64,000 nt of DNA from Rotaria socialis (GCA_905331475.1 CAJNYU010001736.1:29000-92999); one strand, 5' to 3'. Positions 35,996 through 50,100 are shown, counted from the stretch's first letter. Notes: a model not told the origin generated them from the letters alone. A program made the numbers and translations.

Positions 35996-38900
35996 TCAAG
36001 AAAAACACACTTGACTAAGACGTATGTTCTTCATTAATGATCTAATACCAATAATAGGCAACAGATTTCTATCCGACGTATTAATAACATATTTGATCGA
36101 TCCTTGCTTCTTATTCTGTAACAAAGAAATCTAAGACAGATTTTACTTTTGCAAGAAAATTACCTGACACTCATCATGTATAATTACAGTTGGTAACTGA
36201 TTGATATTATAATGAATATCATCGATAGATATAAGTGTAATATTTGTTTGAAGTTTATCAGTACATTCATACGTTAGATTCTGTTCGATCTGATTATAAA
36301 GAATACGCAAAAAACGTATTTGCGATATTGGTCCATAATGAATCTAAAAGATCATGAAAAACTAACGATGTTTGGAAGAAAATGTGTATTTTTTTACTTG
36401 TTTTTCTTCGTCATCTTTGGGTTGTAAACAGGTTTTCTTTCTACCACTTTCAATAATACAATTAACTTCGATTGCATCTGATGTACTACCATGATTTGGA
36501 TCAATCCAATATTTGCCTTGATAGAAAATAGTTTGCCTTTTTATTATTATAAATCAATCAAGATTATCTTCTACCTATCAACGATTGTTCGTGTAGATCA
36601 AGACATGATTGAAATGGATTTTCTGGTCGAAGACCCATAGGTGATTCAATTTTGTTCAATTGAATTGACATCTTTTCTAATATGCGAATTAATTGTAATG
36701 CGAGAGGATTTACTGGAGTATTTTCGTCAAGTGATAATACTGAACGACGTAATCGAAGCGTGTGCATTTCAGTTGTTTCAGTTTCAGCTTCAGTTTCTGT
36801 GCCGGAAGAGAGCTCAGTTGAAGAAATTTCATTTGGTAAAATAGTTTCTCCAGGTGGACCCTAAATGAATAAAAAAAAGAAAAGAAATCGTAGTATTTTT
36901 ATCAACTATTCAAAAGTATATACCGGCGGACCAGCTGGACCCTATAAACAAAAAGAAATAGGTCAAATTTGTACTTTTCTTATTGAATAGTTTTCTTTTT
37001 TAATACATACTGGTGAACCTTTTTCTCCTTTGGTACCTCGTGGTCCATCCGTTCCTAAGAATTGAAAATGATTGTATTAATTCTTAAATCAGACTAGTCT
37101 ACCTTTTGATCCTTGAACACCAACTACACCCTGAAAAACGAAATAATCAATATTTGATTATTGATGTTTAAAATGTTTACCGATGCTCCTGGTGGTCCAA
37201 TACTAAACAAGAAAACATAATATATCAACTAGAATGTAATAGTACAATAAGTATTTAATTTTTACCCTCCAGGTTCACCATTGGTTCCTGGTGATCCCTA
37301 CAATTAATTTTACAAATAGATATATTTTGTTACTTAAATATGAAATTGATTTCGCTCACTTGTGGTCCTCTATCACCAGAGTCTCCCTATTTAAAAAAAA
37401 AGCATAAAAACAATATGAACGAATGAAAATGTATTTAAAATGGAACTTACTGGATCACCACGTGGTCCTCGTTCACCCTTGGGACCTCTTTCTCCTATGA
37501 TGAATAAGAAGCACTGAAAATAATCATGCATATCACAAATAGTACATACCACTAGGGCCTGGTGGACCTGAAGGTCCAGTAGCTCCTTTTGATCCTCTCG
37601 GACCAGTTTCTCCCTCTAAAACAAAAATAAAGAAAAAAAACAAGTATTATGGAATGATTATTATTTAAATGGATAATTCACTTTGTCCTTGAGGTCCTTG
37701 TGCACCCTAAAACATGAAAATTTAAATTAACCCCTTTAAATTACTTAGGATTTATTAAAATATCATTTTTTTTCTCTTTCACGATTATCATCGCATACGA
37801 TGTGAATCTTTCTCCTAAGGATTATGTTCCGACCATTAATAATGATTTGTTGAAAATATTTCTTTTCATCACCCCCACCCCGGCATACACTACATCAAGT
37901 AGAAAGTTAAACTCACCACAGGGCCAATGGATCCTTTTGGTCCTTGTGCCCCAATTGAACCGGTAACACCGCGTAATCCTTCAGGGCCTTGCAAGCCTGT
38001 TGTACCTTTAACACCTTGCCGTCCCTAAAACAAAATATAGAACATTAGGTAGAGGTTTCTGTTACAAATGTTTCAATAGAAGTGATACAAAAAGAATTAT
38101 AAAGTTTGAAAAACAAAATTTAGTGTATTATCATAAAATTTTAAGTCAATTTTACTTACTTGTTTCCCTTCAGGACCTTGTGGTCCTATTGGTCCTTGGA
38201 TTCCTTTATCACCTTTGCTGCCTGAAACCAATACATCATATCACACATACAATGCTCAAAAAATGAATCATTTGATTGAACTAACCCGTGTCACCTTTTG
38301 GGCCGATTTCACCTACCTAGAAAAAATATATCCGAGTTGAAAATCAAAAGTGCTACTTGACTTACTTCACCAGTATCACCTTTTGCACCAGTTTCTCCAC
38401 GAAGGCCTTGCTTACCTTCAATACCTTTCTCTCCCTAAGAAATATATTCAATTCAATAGATCAGTAATCATTAGAACATTTTCATCACTTACTTTCTGGC
38501 CTTTAACTCCGTGCTCGCCTTTTTGTCCTTTATCACCTTGTTCACCTTTGTCGCCCGTTTCTCCAATCGGTCCTGTTATTCCAATTACACCAATTGGGCC
38601 CTAATTATAGGAGAACAACAGATTAATTGTAGCGAAATATAACGTTTCGGTTTTCAGTAGTAACATAATCACTCACCATATCGCCTTTCTGACCTTGTAA
38701 TCCAATAATTCCTTGATCTCCTTTATCTAAAGGAACATAAATATATTGCCAATACTAAATCATACAATAGTACGAAAAAAAGATAATTCAACAGTACCGC
38801 CTTTTGGTCCAATAGGTCCGATATCTCCTTTTTGACCAGTATCACCTTTTAACCCCTAAATTTTAGCATGCTATAATACGGGCCTAATCCTTATATGAAT

Positions 38901-40926
38901 AGACTTACTTGTGGTCCAATTACACCTTGATTTCCTTTTGGTCCAGTTTCTCCTTTATCACCTATATAAAAATAAATAATTTTTCATATAATAATACTAC
39001 ATAATAAAAATAAAACTTTTAACCTTTTTCTCCCTGAGGTCCATCTATTCCTATTGGACCCATTACACCTTGATCACCCTACATAAGAAAATATATTTAG
39101 TTAATATAATTTCATTTTAGATATTGAAGAACCTGTTCTCCAGTTATTCCTATGGGTCCAATAATACCTTGTGCACCTTGAGATCCCTAACACGAAGAGA
39201 ACAAGAAAGTATTAACAAATAAATATTATCTATTATTTATTCTAAATATTTACTTGATCACCTTTTTCACCATGATCACCTAAATTATTTATTGGTAATT
39301 AATATTGTATATCTAATTACATTCTATGATACGAACCTTTTTCGCCAACAGGACCAATTATACCATGGTCTCCTTTAGAGCCCGTCAATCCTATTGGACC
39401 TTGATTTCCCTTTTTTAAAGTATCTATTATTAGTGTAATCATTACGTGAAATGTAGTTTACCTGAGGACCTTCAGGTCCAATTACTCCATTTTGCCCTTT
39501 CTCTCCTGTAATAGCAAACAAAAAATGTCTAAAACGTATGTCAGAAAATAATTCAATTCTACCTTGATCGCCTTTAGGTCCTATTGGACCTATTTCACCT
39601 TGAATACCTTGTGGACCTGTAATGCCTTGTGGTCCCTATAAATATGATGCATAAATAATAGACATCTCATTGACTCATTATAAACATAATGTCTATACTT
39701 GTATTCCAGTATTTCCTCGAATTCCTTGGTCACCTTTCTGTCCTTGAATACCTTTATCACCTTTGGGACCCGTCAGTCCAATAGGACCTGTGATACCAAT
39801 AGGACCCTAATCAGTATAATTAAATAAAAAATAGTACTGTGCAACTATAACAACGAATAAAAGAAAACCTGTATTCCTTGTATCCCTTGAATACCGGTAT
39901 CTCCCTTTTCACCAACTTCTCCCTAGTAAAATCCAGCCAAAAAATATATGTTGTCATTGACAATGAAATTAGATAGAATAAATAACCTTATCTCCTTTTA
40001 CACCTTGAATACCAGTCACACCAATAGGACCTACATCACCGACTAGGCCTTGTGGTCTAGAAAATAAAGAAAATTGAGATATATTGCGTAATTGAATACT
40101 TGAATCAATACCCTTGCGGTCCCGTATCACCTTTGTCGCCTTTATCACCGGCTATACCCTGTAAACCCTTTGGTCCTTCTTCACCAATTGAACCTTTTTC
40201 ACCTCTGCAAGCAAAAGCTCAATCCATTAGAATTTTTGAAGATTATGCATACACGCAAACCTTTCACCCGTCAATCCACGATCACCAGTGAAACCTTTAG
40301 AACCCTAATATAATGTTCATATGGTAGAAAAAATAACAAATATATTGTATTTAATCAAATGATAATTTACCGTTGGACCGACAATGCCTTGATTTCCTCT
40401 ATCATATATAATTATAATTCTATTTGATAGAAATATAGTCATTTACACTCACTTAGGTCCAGTCTACAAACAAAAGACTATAATCAAACATAAATCAAAA
40501 GAAGATTATACATACTTCGCCCTTGGTACCCTTTTGACCAATTTCTCCTCTTGGTCCTTGCGGTCCGATGGGTCCCTTATATATAGACAGATAGAAAAAA
40601 TATTCAGCAAACTGCAAATGGTAAAATGAATCAATATTACTTGTCGCCCTTGAATTCCTTGTATTCCTTGCGGACCCATTGATCCTTTCGGTCCTCGGGG
40701 ACCTATGGAAAATAGTATTGAATATATATATATTTAGGATAAAATTCATTACCAACCAGTAAATCCAATTAGACCAATAGGACCAGTCAACCCAATAATT
40801 CCCTTAACAAAAATATCAGAATCGAGACCTATAAATAACTATCAATGACCAGTATAATTACTTTCTCGCCCTTATTTCCTTTATCACCTTTAGGACCTTC
40901 AGGACCTTGTACTCCCTAAAAGATAT

Positions 40927-40959
<33 letters not shown>

Positions 40960-43900
40960 TATCTAAATTTCGTCATATATACTTGTGACCCAGTAAAACC
41001 AATAGGACCGGTTTCTCCTTTTTGACCAGTAAAACCTTGTGGACCCATTTCACCTGTTTAAGATTTTATTAAAATTGAAATGAAGAACAAAAACCATATT
41101 TCTTACCTTCAGATCCACATGGTCCAATTTCACCTTTATTGCCCTTAATAATAGAATGAAATGTAGAGTGGTGTCACATATCCAAAATTTTGGAGATGCC
41201 ACCACATCTCCCACAGGAGATGCTGCGTCTCCCGCTGGAGACGTGACACCCACAGTCGGGAGATCCGGTCATTCACCACTGTAGATGTAAGATCTCCTTT
41301 AGAGATGCGCATCCCTCACACCCACACCCACATCTCTCGCGCGAGATGCGGCGTCTCCCGCGGGAGATGTGGTGGCATCTCCAAAATTTTGGATATGTGA
41401 CACTGCTGGAAATGTATGAAATGATATAAATTAAAATTTACCTTAAAACCCATAGGACCTATGTCACCCCTTATAATAAAAGGATTCATCTGTGTTCGAA
41501 ATAAATTATCATAACTTACTTATCACCAGGAGGACCTAATTCACCCTAAATAAATATTGTTTTTATAAAAATAATCAAAATTTTTAATGAATGCATAAAA
41601 AGAAAACTCATACTTTATCACCCTTTAAACCTTGAACACCAGGAAATCCACGTGGGCCCTTGACAATACACGTAAGTGTAAAAGAAAAACAAAGTGGATT
41701 ACGCATTTACCTCTTCACCCTTTGCACCGGGAAGCCCTTCTAGGCCCTCTAGAAATAAAATAAAACTTGGATTTCTATGAATCTTTCATTTTGTTTTTAC
41801 TAACGGCTTCCAGTTCGACCATGTGAACCCTGCAAATATTTTTATTAAATAAGTAATTATTAGAAATGTACAAAAACATAACAAAAGCTAATAAACCTGT
41901 GGTCCTGGTGGTCCTGGAGGCCCAATGGGACCAGTATCACCTTGTGGCCCAGGTAATCCAGCTAAACAAAAAGAAATAGCAATTACAAAAAGAAAAAACA
42001 AGGCATTCAATGACGTAGAATAGCTTACGTTCGCCTCTTTCTCCTTTGAAGCCCCTAAGACCTTGTTGTCCCTTTGAAAGAAAAGCATTACTCTTTACGA
42101 TGATATAATTCTAATTACCATAATACCGGGTAGACCCGGTCTTCCCGAAGCGCCCGGCTGACCTTTGAGAATATACTATTCGGCGAAATGAATATAGATG
42201 AATTCATTCTCTTTTCTAACGGTCATACATACTCCATAAGAACTAATTATGTCTTTCATCGCATCAACAAACGATTGTGGATCATGAACGGTATGAATGG
42301 GTGACTACAATCGAAGAAAAGCGTGAATCAGTGAAAAGAAAATGTACTATACTGATTACGTACTGGGATGACAATAATATGACCTGGAGCTCCTGGAGCA
42401 CCTTTGGGTCCATCAATGCCAGGACGTCCTGGCATTCCAGCTGGACCTGCTTGTCCTATGTTAAATTGTTCGACGTATTTTGCTAGCTTTTGAAATAAAA
42501 ATAAATAATAAAGTTTAGAAAATAGATGCATCACAATAAAGATATACAGTCAAGATAACTTACTTCAGGATTTATGAATCGTTGTCCTTTCCTATTGATG
42601 ATTCGATGTTGGCTAGTACTTCTCTTAGTCCTATGTATGATTTCGTCTTCATCAAGCGATGAATCCCACTTGATGACACGAATATCTTTAATATCGCCCT
42701 AAAAATCATTCATCAAAAATGTTTCATTATTATATGAATATATTTTTCAATATCACGAGATCGCCCAAGACAAGAACCAATATCTACATTTATTATATAG
42801 CATGATGATTTCAAATATTTATCAGCAAGAATGTTTACAATCATTCCATCAACTTAATTCTTTCTGTATACTGAATAGTGTTGTAAAGTAAACACATAAA
42901 TAGTATTGGAATGAAAAACATTTTGAGTGTGTCAATTAAAAATCATTTATTTCAATTATTCAGTCTTCTATCAAAAACTGAAGACGATTATTTCGAAAAC
43001 CAAAATAATCGATAGAATATAATATTTATCTTGAAATGATGTGTTTGAAATACTTATTAATAGTTATGTTTATTATAGAAACTCTTCATAAGTTAGCATA
43101 ATAAAACATTTATAAATAAACTGTCATGATATATATATATATATATGTTTTATATACAATCACAGCTGTAGTCAGATCTATTCTATTTCATAGTATAAAT
43201 TAATCAAATTAAGTGTAAAAATGTTTACATTTTCTATTATTTTTACCTTAAAGAATGAATCTGTCGAATATTTATGGCGATTATTAGCACCCAGAAAAGC
43301 AACTTTTGCTAAAGTAAATGTTTCTGATATTTGCATGAAATTGAATGGTAATCTAATTTCATCATCTAATTTATTATCAAATTGAAATGTAATTGAGTCA
43401 AGTCTAAATATAAGAATAATTTGGTGCCACCTAGAAATAAAATTTTTTCATATAAATAGAATTAAAAAAGATTAACATTAAACTTACAATCCATCGTTAG
43501 CTGTAAGTTTTTCATGATGAAAAATAATTTGTTCTATTTTTTCCCCATAACGATAAAGTAGAGTAATATCTATATTTATCTTTACTTCAAATATAGGTAA
43601 TAGATTATTGTCCAATAGAGAAAACAATGTTCCTGATGAATCTCTTACACAACGATACGTTGCTAGAAGAATGAATGTCATGGGCAAATTCGGTCCTATG
43701 AAAAACACTTGATATTCAAAAGAATTAAGAAATAAAATTTTCTGTACTGAAACTTTTGGTAAATCTTAAATTGAGATCAACCTGAAGAAACGTTACTTTT
43801 CGATGATCCGAAGAAAACGGAGCTCGAACGCCAACATTATTCAAATCAGAAAAATTTGTTTGAACAATATCAAGTGTTGATATAAGATTTTCAGTAAGTA

Positions 43901-44145
43901 CCGTGTGCGATGGTGTATCAACGACTGGTATCCAACCATGATATACAAGCTGTGGAATATCAATTAAATTTAAAATGACTTTATAAGGAAAACAGAAATA
44001 ATGAGAATCATAAATTTTTATCTGATAAATTTTAAAAAAATATACCTGTATAGTTATTATTATTATTGTTATTATATTGATTAGTTATTTCATTCTGTAG
44101 TGTTATTGGAATGAAATAAATAAATAAGAAAAACAACCACATCAT
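35996..44145 (-). CDS. fibrillar collagen alpha chain (TSPN/LamG-like N-domain, COLF1 C-domain)
   Basis: Several dozen small exons on the minus strand. Exon 1 (44046-44145) gives the signal peptide MMWLFFLFIYFIPITLQ. Exon 2 (43782-43978) and the following exons form a LamG/TSPN-like domain (PMTFILLATYRC, TANDG-LWHQIILIFRLDS, FLGANNRHKYSTD). A short Gly-X-Y run (AGPAGMPGRPGIDGPKG) comes next, then a linker with SFVDAMKDIISSYG. The major triple helix occupies about 36860-42170 as Gly-X-Y exons of mostly 27-54 bp. The COLF1 propeptide lies in 36575-36860, 36398-36516, 36164-36343 and 35996-36115, with GKYWIDPNHGSTSDAIEV and the terminal VCFS. Such chains trimerise through COLF1, are trimmed, and form extracellular fibrils. 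Two COLF1 cysteines (equivalents of C2 and C3) are missing. I did not fix every helical exon boundary. Confidence 0.85.
40927..40956. repeat. (TA)n microsatellite in a collagen intron
   Basis: About 15 uninterrupted TA units inside an intron of the collagen gene. Confidence 0.8.
41171..41403. mobile_element. MITE in a collagen intron, long perfect inverted repeats
   Basis: A 233-bp element. The left arm GTGTCACATATCCAAAATTT and onward (about 55 bp, to GGAGATGCCACCACATCTCCC) is the near-exact inverted copy of the right arm ending TTTTGGATATGTGACAC. The G/C-rich core repeats GGAGATGCG/CGTCTCCC words and carries CTCACACCCACACCCACATC, a telomere-like tract. It lies within an intron, so it need not harm the gene. 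No convincing target duplication. Confidence 0.75.
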
Positions 44146-45342
44146 CTTATTGCATCAACAAGCATGCACCCATCAGAACATGAAAGAAATCGATCGGTAC
44201 AAATGGAACCATAGAATAGTTATTGATTGATTTTTTTAACTAGCCGTAAATGTTGACGTATATATGAGTAGAATAGGATTACTAATAACTAACAAATACG
44301 ATTGGCTACAAACGAAATAGATGAGAAGAAGTCAATGGATATCTTACGGATATACACACAACATTTAGCAAACACCCGTTGCCCTAATTATCTGCTGTCA
44401 TAAACAAGGGCATAATATTTTGTTATATGTATATACATAGATAGATATAATTGTATTCTCTCGTTAAAGGTTCCACATTATGATAACACATTTATGTCTC
44501 ACATTCATTTTAGCTAAACCTTCAACAAATAAAAAGATTTTATGCGAGAAATTTTCAGCTTGAGAAAGTCTACTTTTCACAAATCGTTTAGCAACATATA
44601 GTTCATTATATTATTCTCTGTTGGTTCATGAATCATCTCACATGAACAAAATTCTAAAATTGTCTTCAATTTATTTTAATAGAATAAACTTAGTTCAATC
44701 GATTAGTGCTTTTCTTTGTTTTTCTTTCATATTCACGAGAACTATTTCTACTATTCTGTCAATTCACCCTATGCGTCACAAGTACTTTCATTAAAGCTTG
44801 AAAACACTTCGCACAAAAGCAAACATATACATATATTGATAATGGCTACTTTATGTTACTTAAAAACTCCTTGGGAAAAAACAGCTTTAATACTAAGAAT
44901 AGTATTTTTTCAAGTATTCTTTTATAGTAATGCAAAAAACTCATCAACAACAGAAAACAAAACCTAATCTTTCGGAATCACTTTGATTTTCTCGTCTTTG
45001 CTTTTCTGTTTGTTTCTTTTTAATCGAATTTTAAGAAATTAAGTCAATATATCCAGTTTGTCATACACATTTTAATACAAACAAATTAATCTGCCAACTC
45101 AACATACATCACGTGCATTCAACATAATCACAAAACAGAGCAAAAAATAGAAAACAAGAATGCAAACAGGAGAGAAGAAGGTGAAAAAACACCGAGCTGG
45201 TGTTAAACCGGGTTTAATACACAAAACATAAAAACATATAAACAAGTTGTTTTCTTTCGAAGGAATATTACACAACACATGACAAAAAAAAGAAGAAAAC
45301 AAAGCAAAAACGTGTTTGTCGTTCGTTCTACAACGAACGGTT

Positions 45343-45393
<51 letters not shown>

Positions 45394-45608
45394 GTTGTTG
45401 TTGTTGGAGTTTCTAATGATGAGTTTTTGAGCATTGAGACAAATAACAGGCTTTCTTTTAGTTTTCATGTGAGCAAATAAATGAATACTGTTGAAAAATA
45501 ATTTCATTCGTAAATTGACGAGAAAAATAGAATTCTTTATATTTTCCAATATATCTACCTATGGCACGTTTACATATGAGAAATACAAATTTTCGATTGA
45601 GCGTTATA
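44146..45608. other. intergenic between collagen start and nuclear-receptor stop
   Basis: AT-rich, no gene seen. It contains the (AAT)n microsatellite at about 45345-45393 and presumably the collagen promoter. Confidence 0.5.
45345..45393. repeat. (AAT)n microsatellite
   Basis: About 16 AAT units. Its minus-strand translations are runs of Ile or Tyr, which are artefacts and not proteins. Confidence 0.85.
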
Positions 45609-48600
45609 TTAATAAGATGAATTGTTCATTGGAAAATGCATACTAGTTGGTGGTGATACTTGAATAAGTTCATTTCGAGGTTGTTTACAATATTGTAATG
45701 GTGGAGTTAATGGTGAGCGTTTTCCAGACATAGTCGTGGAATACATCATAGGCGTTGATGTTGACATACGATAATTCATTTGACCTAGAACAAATAAAAA
45801 CATCATTTATTACTTCTAATTTAATTTATAACTATAATAATAAGAGATAAAGAATTAATCTTGTCAAAAAATAGAAACAAAAAAAAATAACATCTGTCAA
45901 CATAATCTTAATCGGAAGTGCGATGCAATAATGTTTATCCTAATAGAATGTATTTGAATTATAATCCAGGCTGTCAATGAATTTTATATGATGAAAGATT
46001 GTAAAAAGAAGTCGAAAGGCTTATTGGCGACCGTCTTTTTTTCTTATTTTTTATCCTTGCTCAATCTTTATGATTCAATATCTTGAATTTATTCTATGAA
46101 AAATTAAACTATCTCTGCCTTTGTATTGAAGGTGAAAGGTATAAATGAATTTTCAATTACGTTTACTTACGGTTTGAATCATCTATATTTGAATTGTCAT
46201 CTTGATGTTTCTGATTGTAGTTTATTGGCTTTGTACAATTTAATTGAGTTTTCGAGTTATTCAATGGTGGTTGTGACATTGTTGGTGCCGTCTTAATATT
46301 ATTATTATTATTTGTTAAATTTTGACTAAAGCTTGATGTATGCGATGGTAAATTATTCGCACCACTATTTATTGATAGAAAACCATGATTTAAATCGAGT
46401 GCATCTTGTGCATCAAGCATTTCTAATAGAAGATCAGCTTGTGGTAGTAAATCATTAGCACGCATATTTAGAAATAGTCTTATTAATTTTGAGCTTAACA
46501 TTTTAATATGCGGTAATTGTAAGAGTAATGTAAAATGCCGAAGAGAATTATCTTGATAAACACTTGGATTCGAATCACATGTATATTGTATCGATTGATA
46601 AATTTGATTGGTTAATAAACGAAATGACTTTGTTGTTGTTATCGTTGCTGGTATTGAATTAATAAGTATTGCAGCTTTAAGTGCAATAAATTCTTCATGT
46701 GTAGTACGAGGTTCTTTAAATGCTTGAAGAATGTTAAATAAACTTGTACATATTGCACCGACACCAGGACTTGACAACGAACGATTGCTAAATGAAACCA
46801 AATTATACATCTATAAAAAGAAATCAGTAACTTTTCTTTACCGTGAAATAATAAAATCAGGTGCAAAATGGAGTGTGTCATCATTGCGCTCTAAAGATCT
46901 TTCAACTGTATCTAAAAGTAAAGTATCCAACCAACTTTGTTCGATGATTGTTACCTGTTGATCAAGGGTTAAACTTTCAGTATAACCTAAGATATTTTAA
47001 AAGAAGTATTATTTCGATAAAAGAATCGTTTTAAAAATAAGATAAATACCTGGCATTGCTTTTGCCCAATTAATAAGTACAACAAGTTCTTGATCGAATA
47101 TTTTCGCGAGTAATTGCAGAAAATATTGATCATCTAGTGGACGACTACTATCGACTTTGGCTGGTAAATTCAAACGAGATGCTTGAGAAAGTGTCGCAAT
47201 AAATTCAGCGGGAGTTATTGGAATGCGTATCGATTCAGAATTTGTCTAAATGTTCATAGAGAAAAATTAGTCCAAAAAAATTCTAAACAAATTGTTTAAT
47301 AATACTTTATTTGTTTGAGAGTGCAACGGTGAAAAATTATTATTATTATTGTTGTTATTGACTTGAGACGATGTTCCATTTATTGTTGATAATGTTTCAC
47401 TAGTTGCTACTAAAAGTCCATGTTCTTGGTTATTTCTATTTGGATTACTAGTAGCACTTGAAGTTGATGATGTTGATGTAATTTTACAAACGGATACAGC
47501 TTTTTTTCGATATTTTCTTTCTCGTCGTGTTGTACCTTTGGTCATGCCGACCTCATAACATTTTCTTAAGCGGCATGCTTGACAACTTTTTCGACGATGT
47601 TTATCTATTGTACATGTATTTGTCGCCGGACAAATATATTCATTCGTCCCTTGAATACTTCGTTTAAAAAACGCTTTACAACCTAAAACAAAGAAATTTT
47701 AATTTTAAAAATATTTTCGATAAATAACATTTTAATAAATTGACCTTCACAACTCCAGACTCCATAATGGTAACCAGAAGCAATATCATTGCAAACAGCC
47801 TATATTAAAGAAAATTATATAGAAAAATGAATTTCTTCTTCATAATATATACATACGCAACGACGTTTATCATCGGAAGATACTGGAGCTAAACAAAAGA
47901 AAACAAATCGATATATTATTCGATATAATAATGATTGAAAAAAGACTTTCTCTCTAGAGAAAGATTTACATGAATAATTCGAGATAATTCTTATGACTAT
48001 ATATAATTAGATATGAATAGTAACTTTGAGTAATATTTCATTTTCAAAAAAAAAGTTTTTTTCCTCCATCAGACGAGGTGATTAAAGATTATTGTAGCTG
48101 AATAAATTCGAGTTAAGACAAAATAATCATCACAACATCTTTTAACGCTAGCATTCCTGTTCGAATAGAGCCAACGTAAACAATTGATTCTACATACATA
48201 ACATAGACAGAAAAATATTGCATTATCTTCACTAAACGCTTAATCGTTCAAGCATTTAGCATACGGAAAAAGAATAGTACAATAGGATTTAGTTATTTTT
48301 GTTATAAATATAAAAATATCTCGTATTTTTTCTCGATTTTCCTACCAACCTCCACCTTTTGCTGATGGTGGGACTATAGTAGATGTTGGCGAAGTTTCAA
48401 CTAGATTATTTGATAATGGTGATATTTGTTCATTGTCAGGTGAAGGTGTTGTTCGTTGTTGATGATGATGTTGTGTAAAAGATCCATTTGTTAGTGAATG
48501 ATACGGCGGTGGACTAAATGGTTGCTGTTTAATTGTTAATGTTGTTGCATTAGACAATGAAGTTGATCCACGAGTAAAATCTGTCTGTGTATTTCCTGGC

Positions 48601-50100
48601 GCTGACATAGTCAACATATCTAATTATTGAGCATTTTTTTGTTTTGATGAATTAAAAAACTAAGGGCAGTATGATCTAAGGCAATATAGATTGTTTTGAT
48701 GTCGAATAATGATTACAACGAGTAAGAAAAAAAAAGAAATAATCACGAAAGTAAAAGGAAAAAGGAGAAAGAAAAACGGAAAAGAAAAAAATACGTAGAA
48801 CATTCAGAGTCATCTATAATGTTGAGAATTTTTTGCATTCTTACACAGAATGCTAGTTAGTTCTTAATATTATTATTTACCCTTCTCGAGTTTGAATTTA
48901 CATTAATAAAGTACTACGAGAAAAACAATATATATATATATATGCATAATGCACTTAGTAAAGAAAGTTTATGAAGAAGAAAACAAAATGATTATTTTTT
49001 CAGGTCATCTGATTTACCCTTACTAATTTTTTATATTTTCTTTTGTTCGTTCGTTAGATGAGCAACACGATAAATATTCTTATTGTGTCTTCCCTCTATC
49101 GGGTCACGCAGCCCGTGACCTCAGATGAAATAGGACGAATGAACATGTGTGCGTGCATTTCTTCTATATAAGTTCAATCAATAGCTCATAGATTGATGCA
49201 AAAGATATTGAACAAACTTTTTCTCTTACATTTACTTATTCTGCATGCATAATAATAGAAACAAAAAGAAACAAAAAGAATAAAAAAACAAAGCAGTCGT
49301 TATTCGAAAAAAAAATGGACGCTATTGATGACGATGCTGCTACATCGATGATTGGATGTCAGAAGGACGAGGGAAAAAACGGGGGGATGTATGCGTGAGC
49401 GTACAAACATAAGTAACATATAGCCATCATAAAGTATGGAAAGAAGAAGGACGACGACAGAGAAACGATGAAGAAAAAAAAAACAAGAAGAGAGAAAGAA
49501 GAGAATCAGTCTGCCTAACAACATTTTCGTTGGTTTTGCCTACTAGTAGTTAGACAAGGGCAGTATAGATGTGTATGGCAAGTCATCCTGTTCTTTGCTT
49601 TGGCATCCTACTGAGTAAATAATAATTTTTTTTTATGAAGGTGATGAGGACAAGAACTATGGCAAAACAAGCGCGTGAGATACAAAAAGAAATAAAACGT
49701 GAGACGTGTGTGAAATAAAAGAATCCTTTCGTTTTTTTTTAATTTAATGAAAAAATAAAGAACATTTTCAATGAATGAAGACTTTCTACTTGCATTTGAA
49801 TAATTAAAAAAGGTGCAAAAAAATCTAAAACTTACTTTTGATTGTCATATTTTTCTTGGACTGATTATCATTGTCAATGGTGGGTTTTTCGATGGGTGTT
49901 GTTCGAATAGAATGATAATTTTTCGGATAAAATGGATCAATTTTTGAATCAACGATTGTATAGCCAATATCGTTTGTTTGTGGAGACAAAATTTCAGTGA
50001 CATCCCAATCAACTGTTTCATCTTTAATAGTTGGCATCATGGAATCATTTACAAAATTAGTCCAACTACGTTTATCTGAGGATGACATATCAACACACAT
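45609..50100 (-). CDS. estrogen receptor-type nuclear receptor (NR3A)
   Basis: Nine exons, all in phase: 49836-50100, 48350-48619, 47857-47888, 47745-47799, 47306-47682, 47050-47245, 46842-46986, 46171-46787 and 45609-45784; 710 residues. The DNA-binding domain (from about 184) contains [20 protein letters not shown], then [17 protein letters not shown] and [12 protein letters not shown]. The P-box EGCKA is that of the NR3 group, and the whole domain is close to vertebrate estrogen receptors. In the ligand domain, [33 protein letters not shown] and the AF-2 helix DLLLEMLDA follow the family order. The Glu and Arg that hold the steroid A-ring are kept (QELV, ERS), but the His contact (H524 in human ER alpha) aligns with Leu. 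The C-terminal extension (about 135 residues) is Asn/Ser/Pro-rich. An in-frame TGA directly precedes the ATG. It acts in the nucleus as a ligand-dependent or constitutive transcription factor. Confidence 0.9.
49102..49120. promoter_or_regulatory. GGTCA...TGACC palindrome in receptor intron 1
   Basis: GGTCACGCAGCCCGTGACC: two inverted estrogen-response half-sites GGTCA/TGACC, here 9 bp apart rather than the canonical 3. It lies in the first intron of the estrogen-receptor-type gene. Could be chance; functional assignment is speculative. Confidence 0.2.

Noticed and set aside
38350-38604. Proline-rich open frame SPFCPLSPCSPLSPV on the plus strand
   Set aside because: It is the antisense of the collagen Gly-X-Y exons and is interrupted where the collagen introns lie.
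45099-45549. Open frames with poly-Ile and poly-Tyr runs on the minus strand
   Set aside because: Translations of the (AAT)n microsatellite.
46639-46884. Alternative minus-strand frame in the nuclear receptor ligand domain
   Set aside because: It arises if the acceptor before ATGTATAATTTGG is used; the acceptor CATTTAG at 46788 restores FIISRNRSLSS in phase and matches the receptor family.
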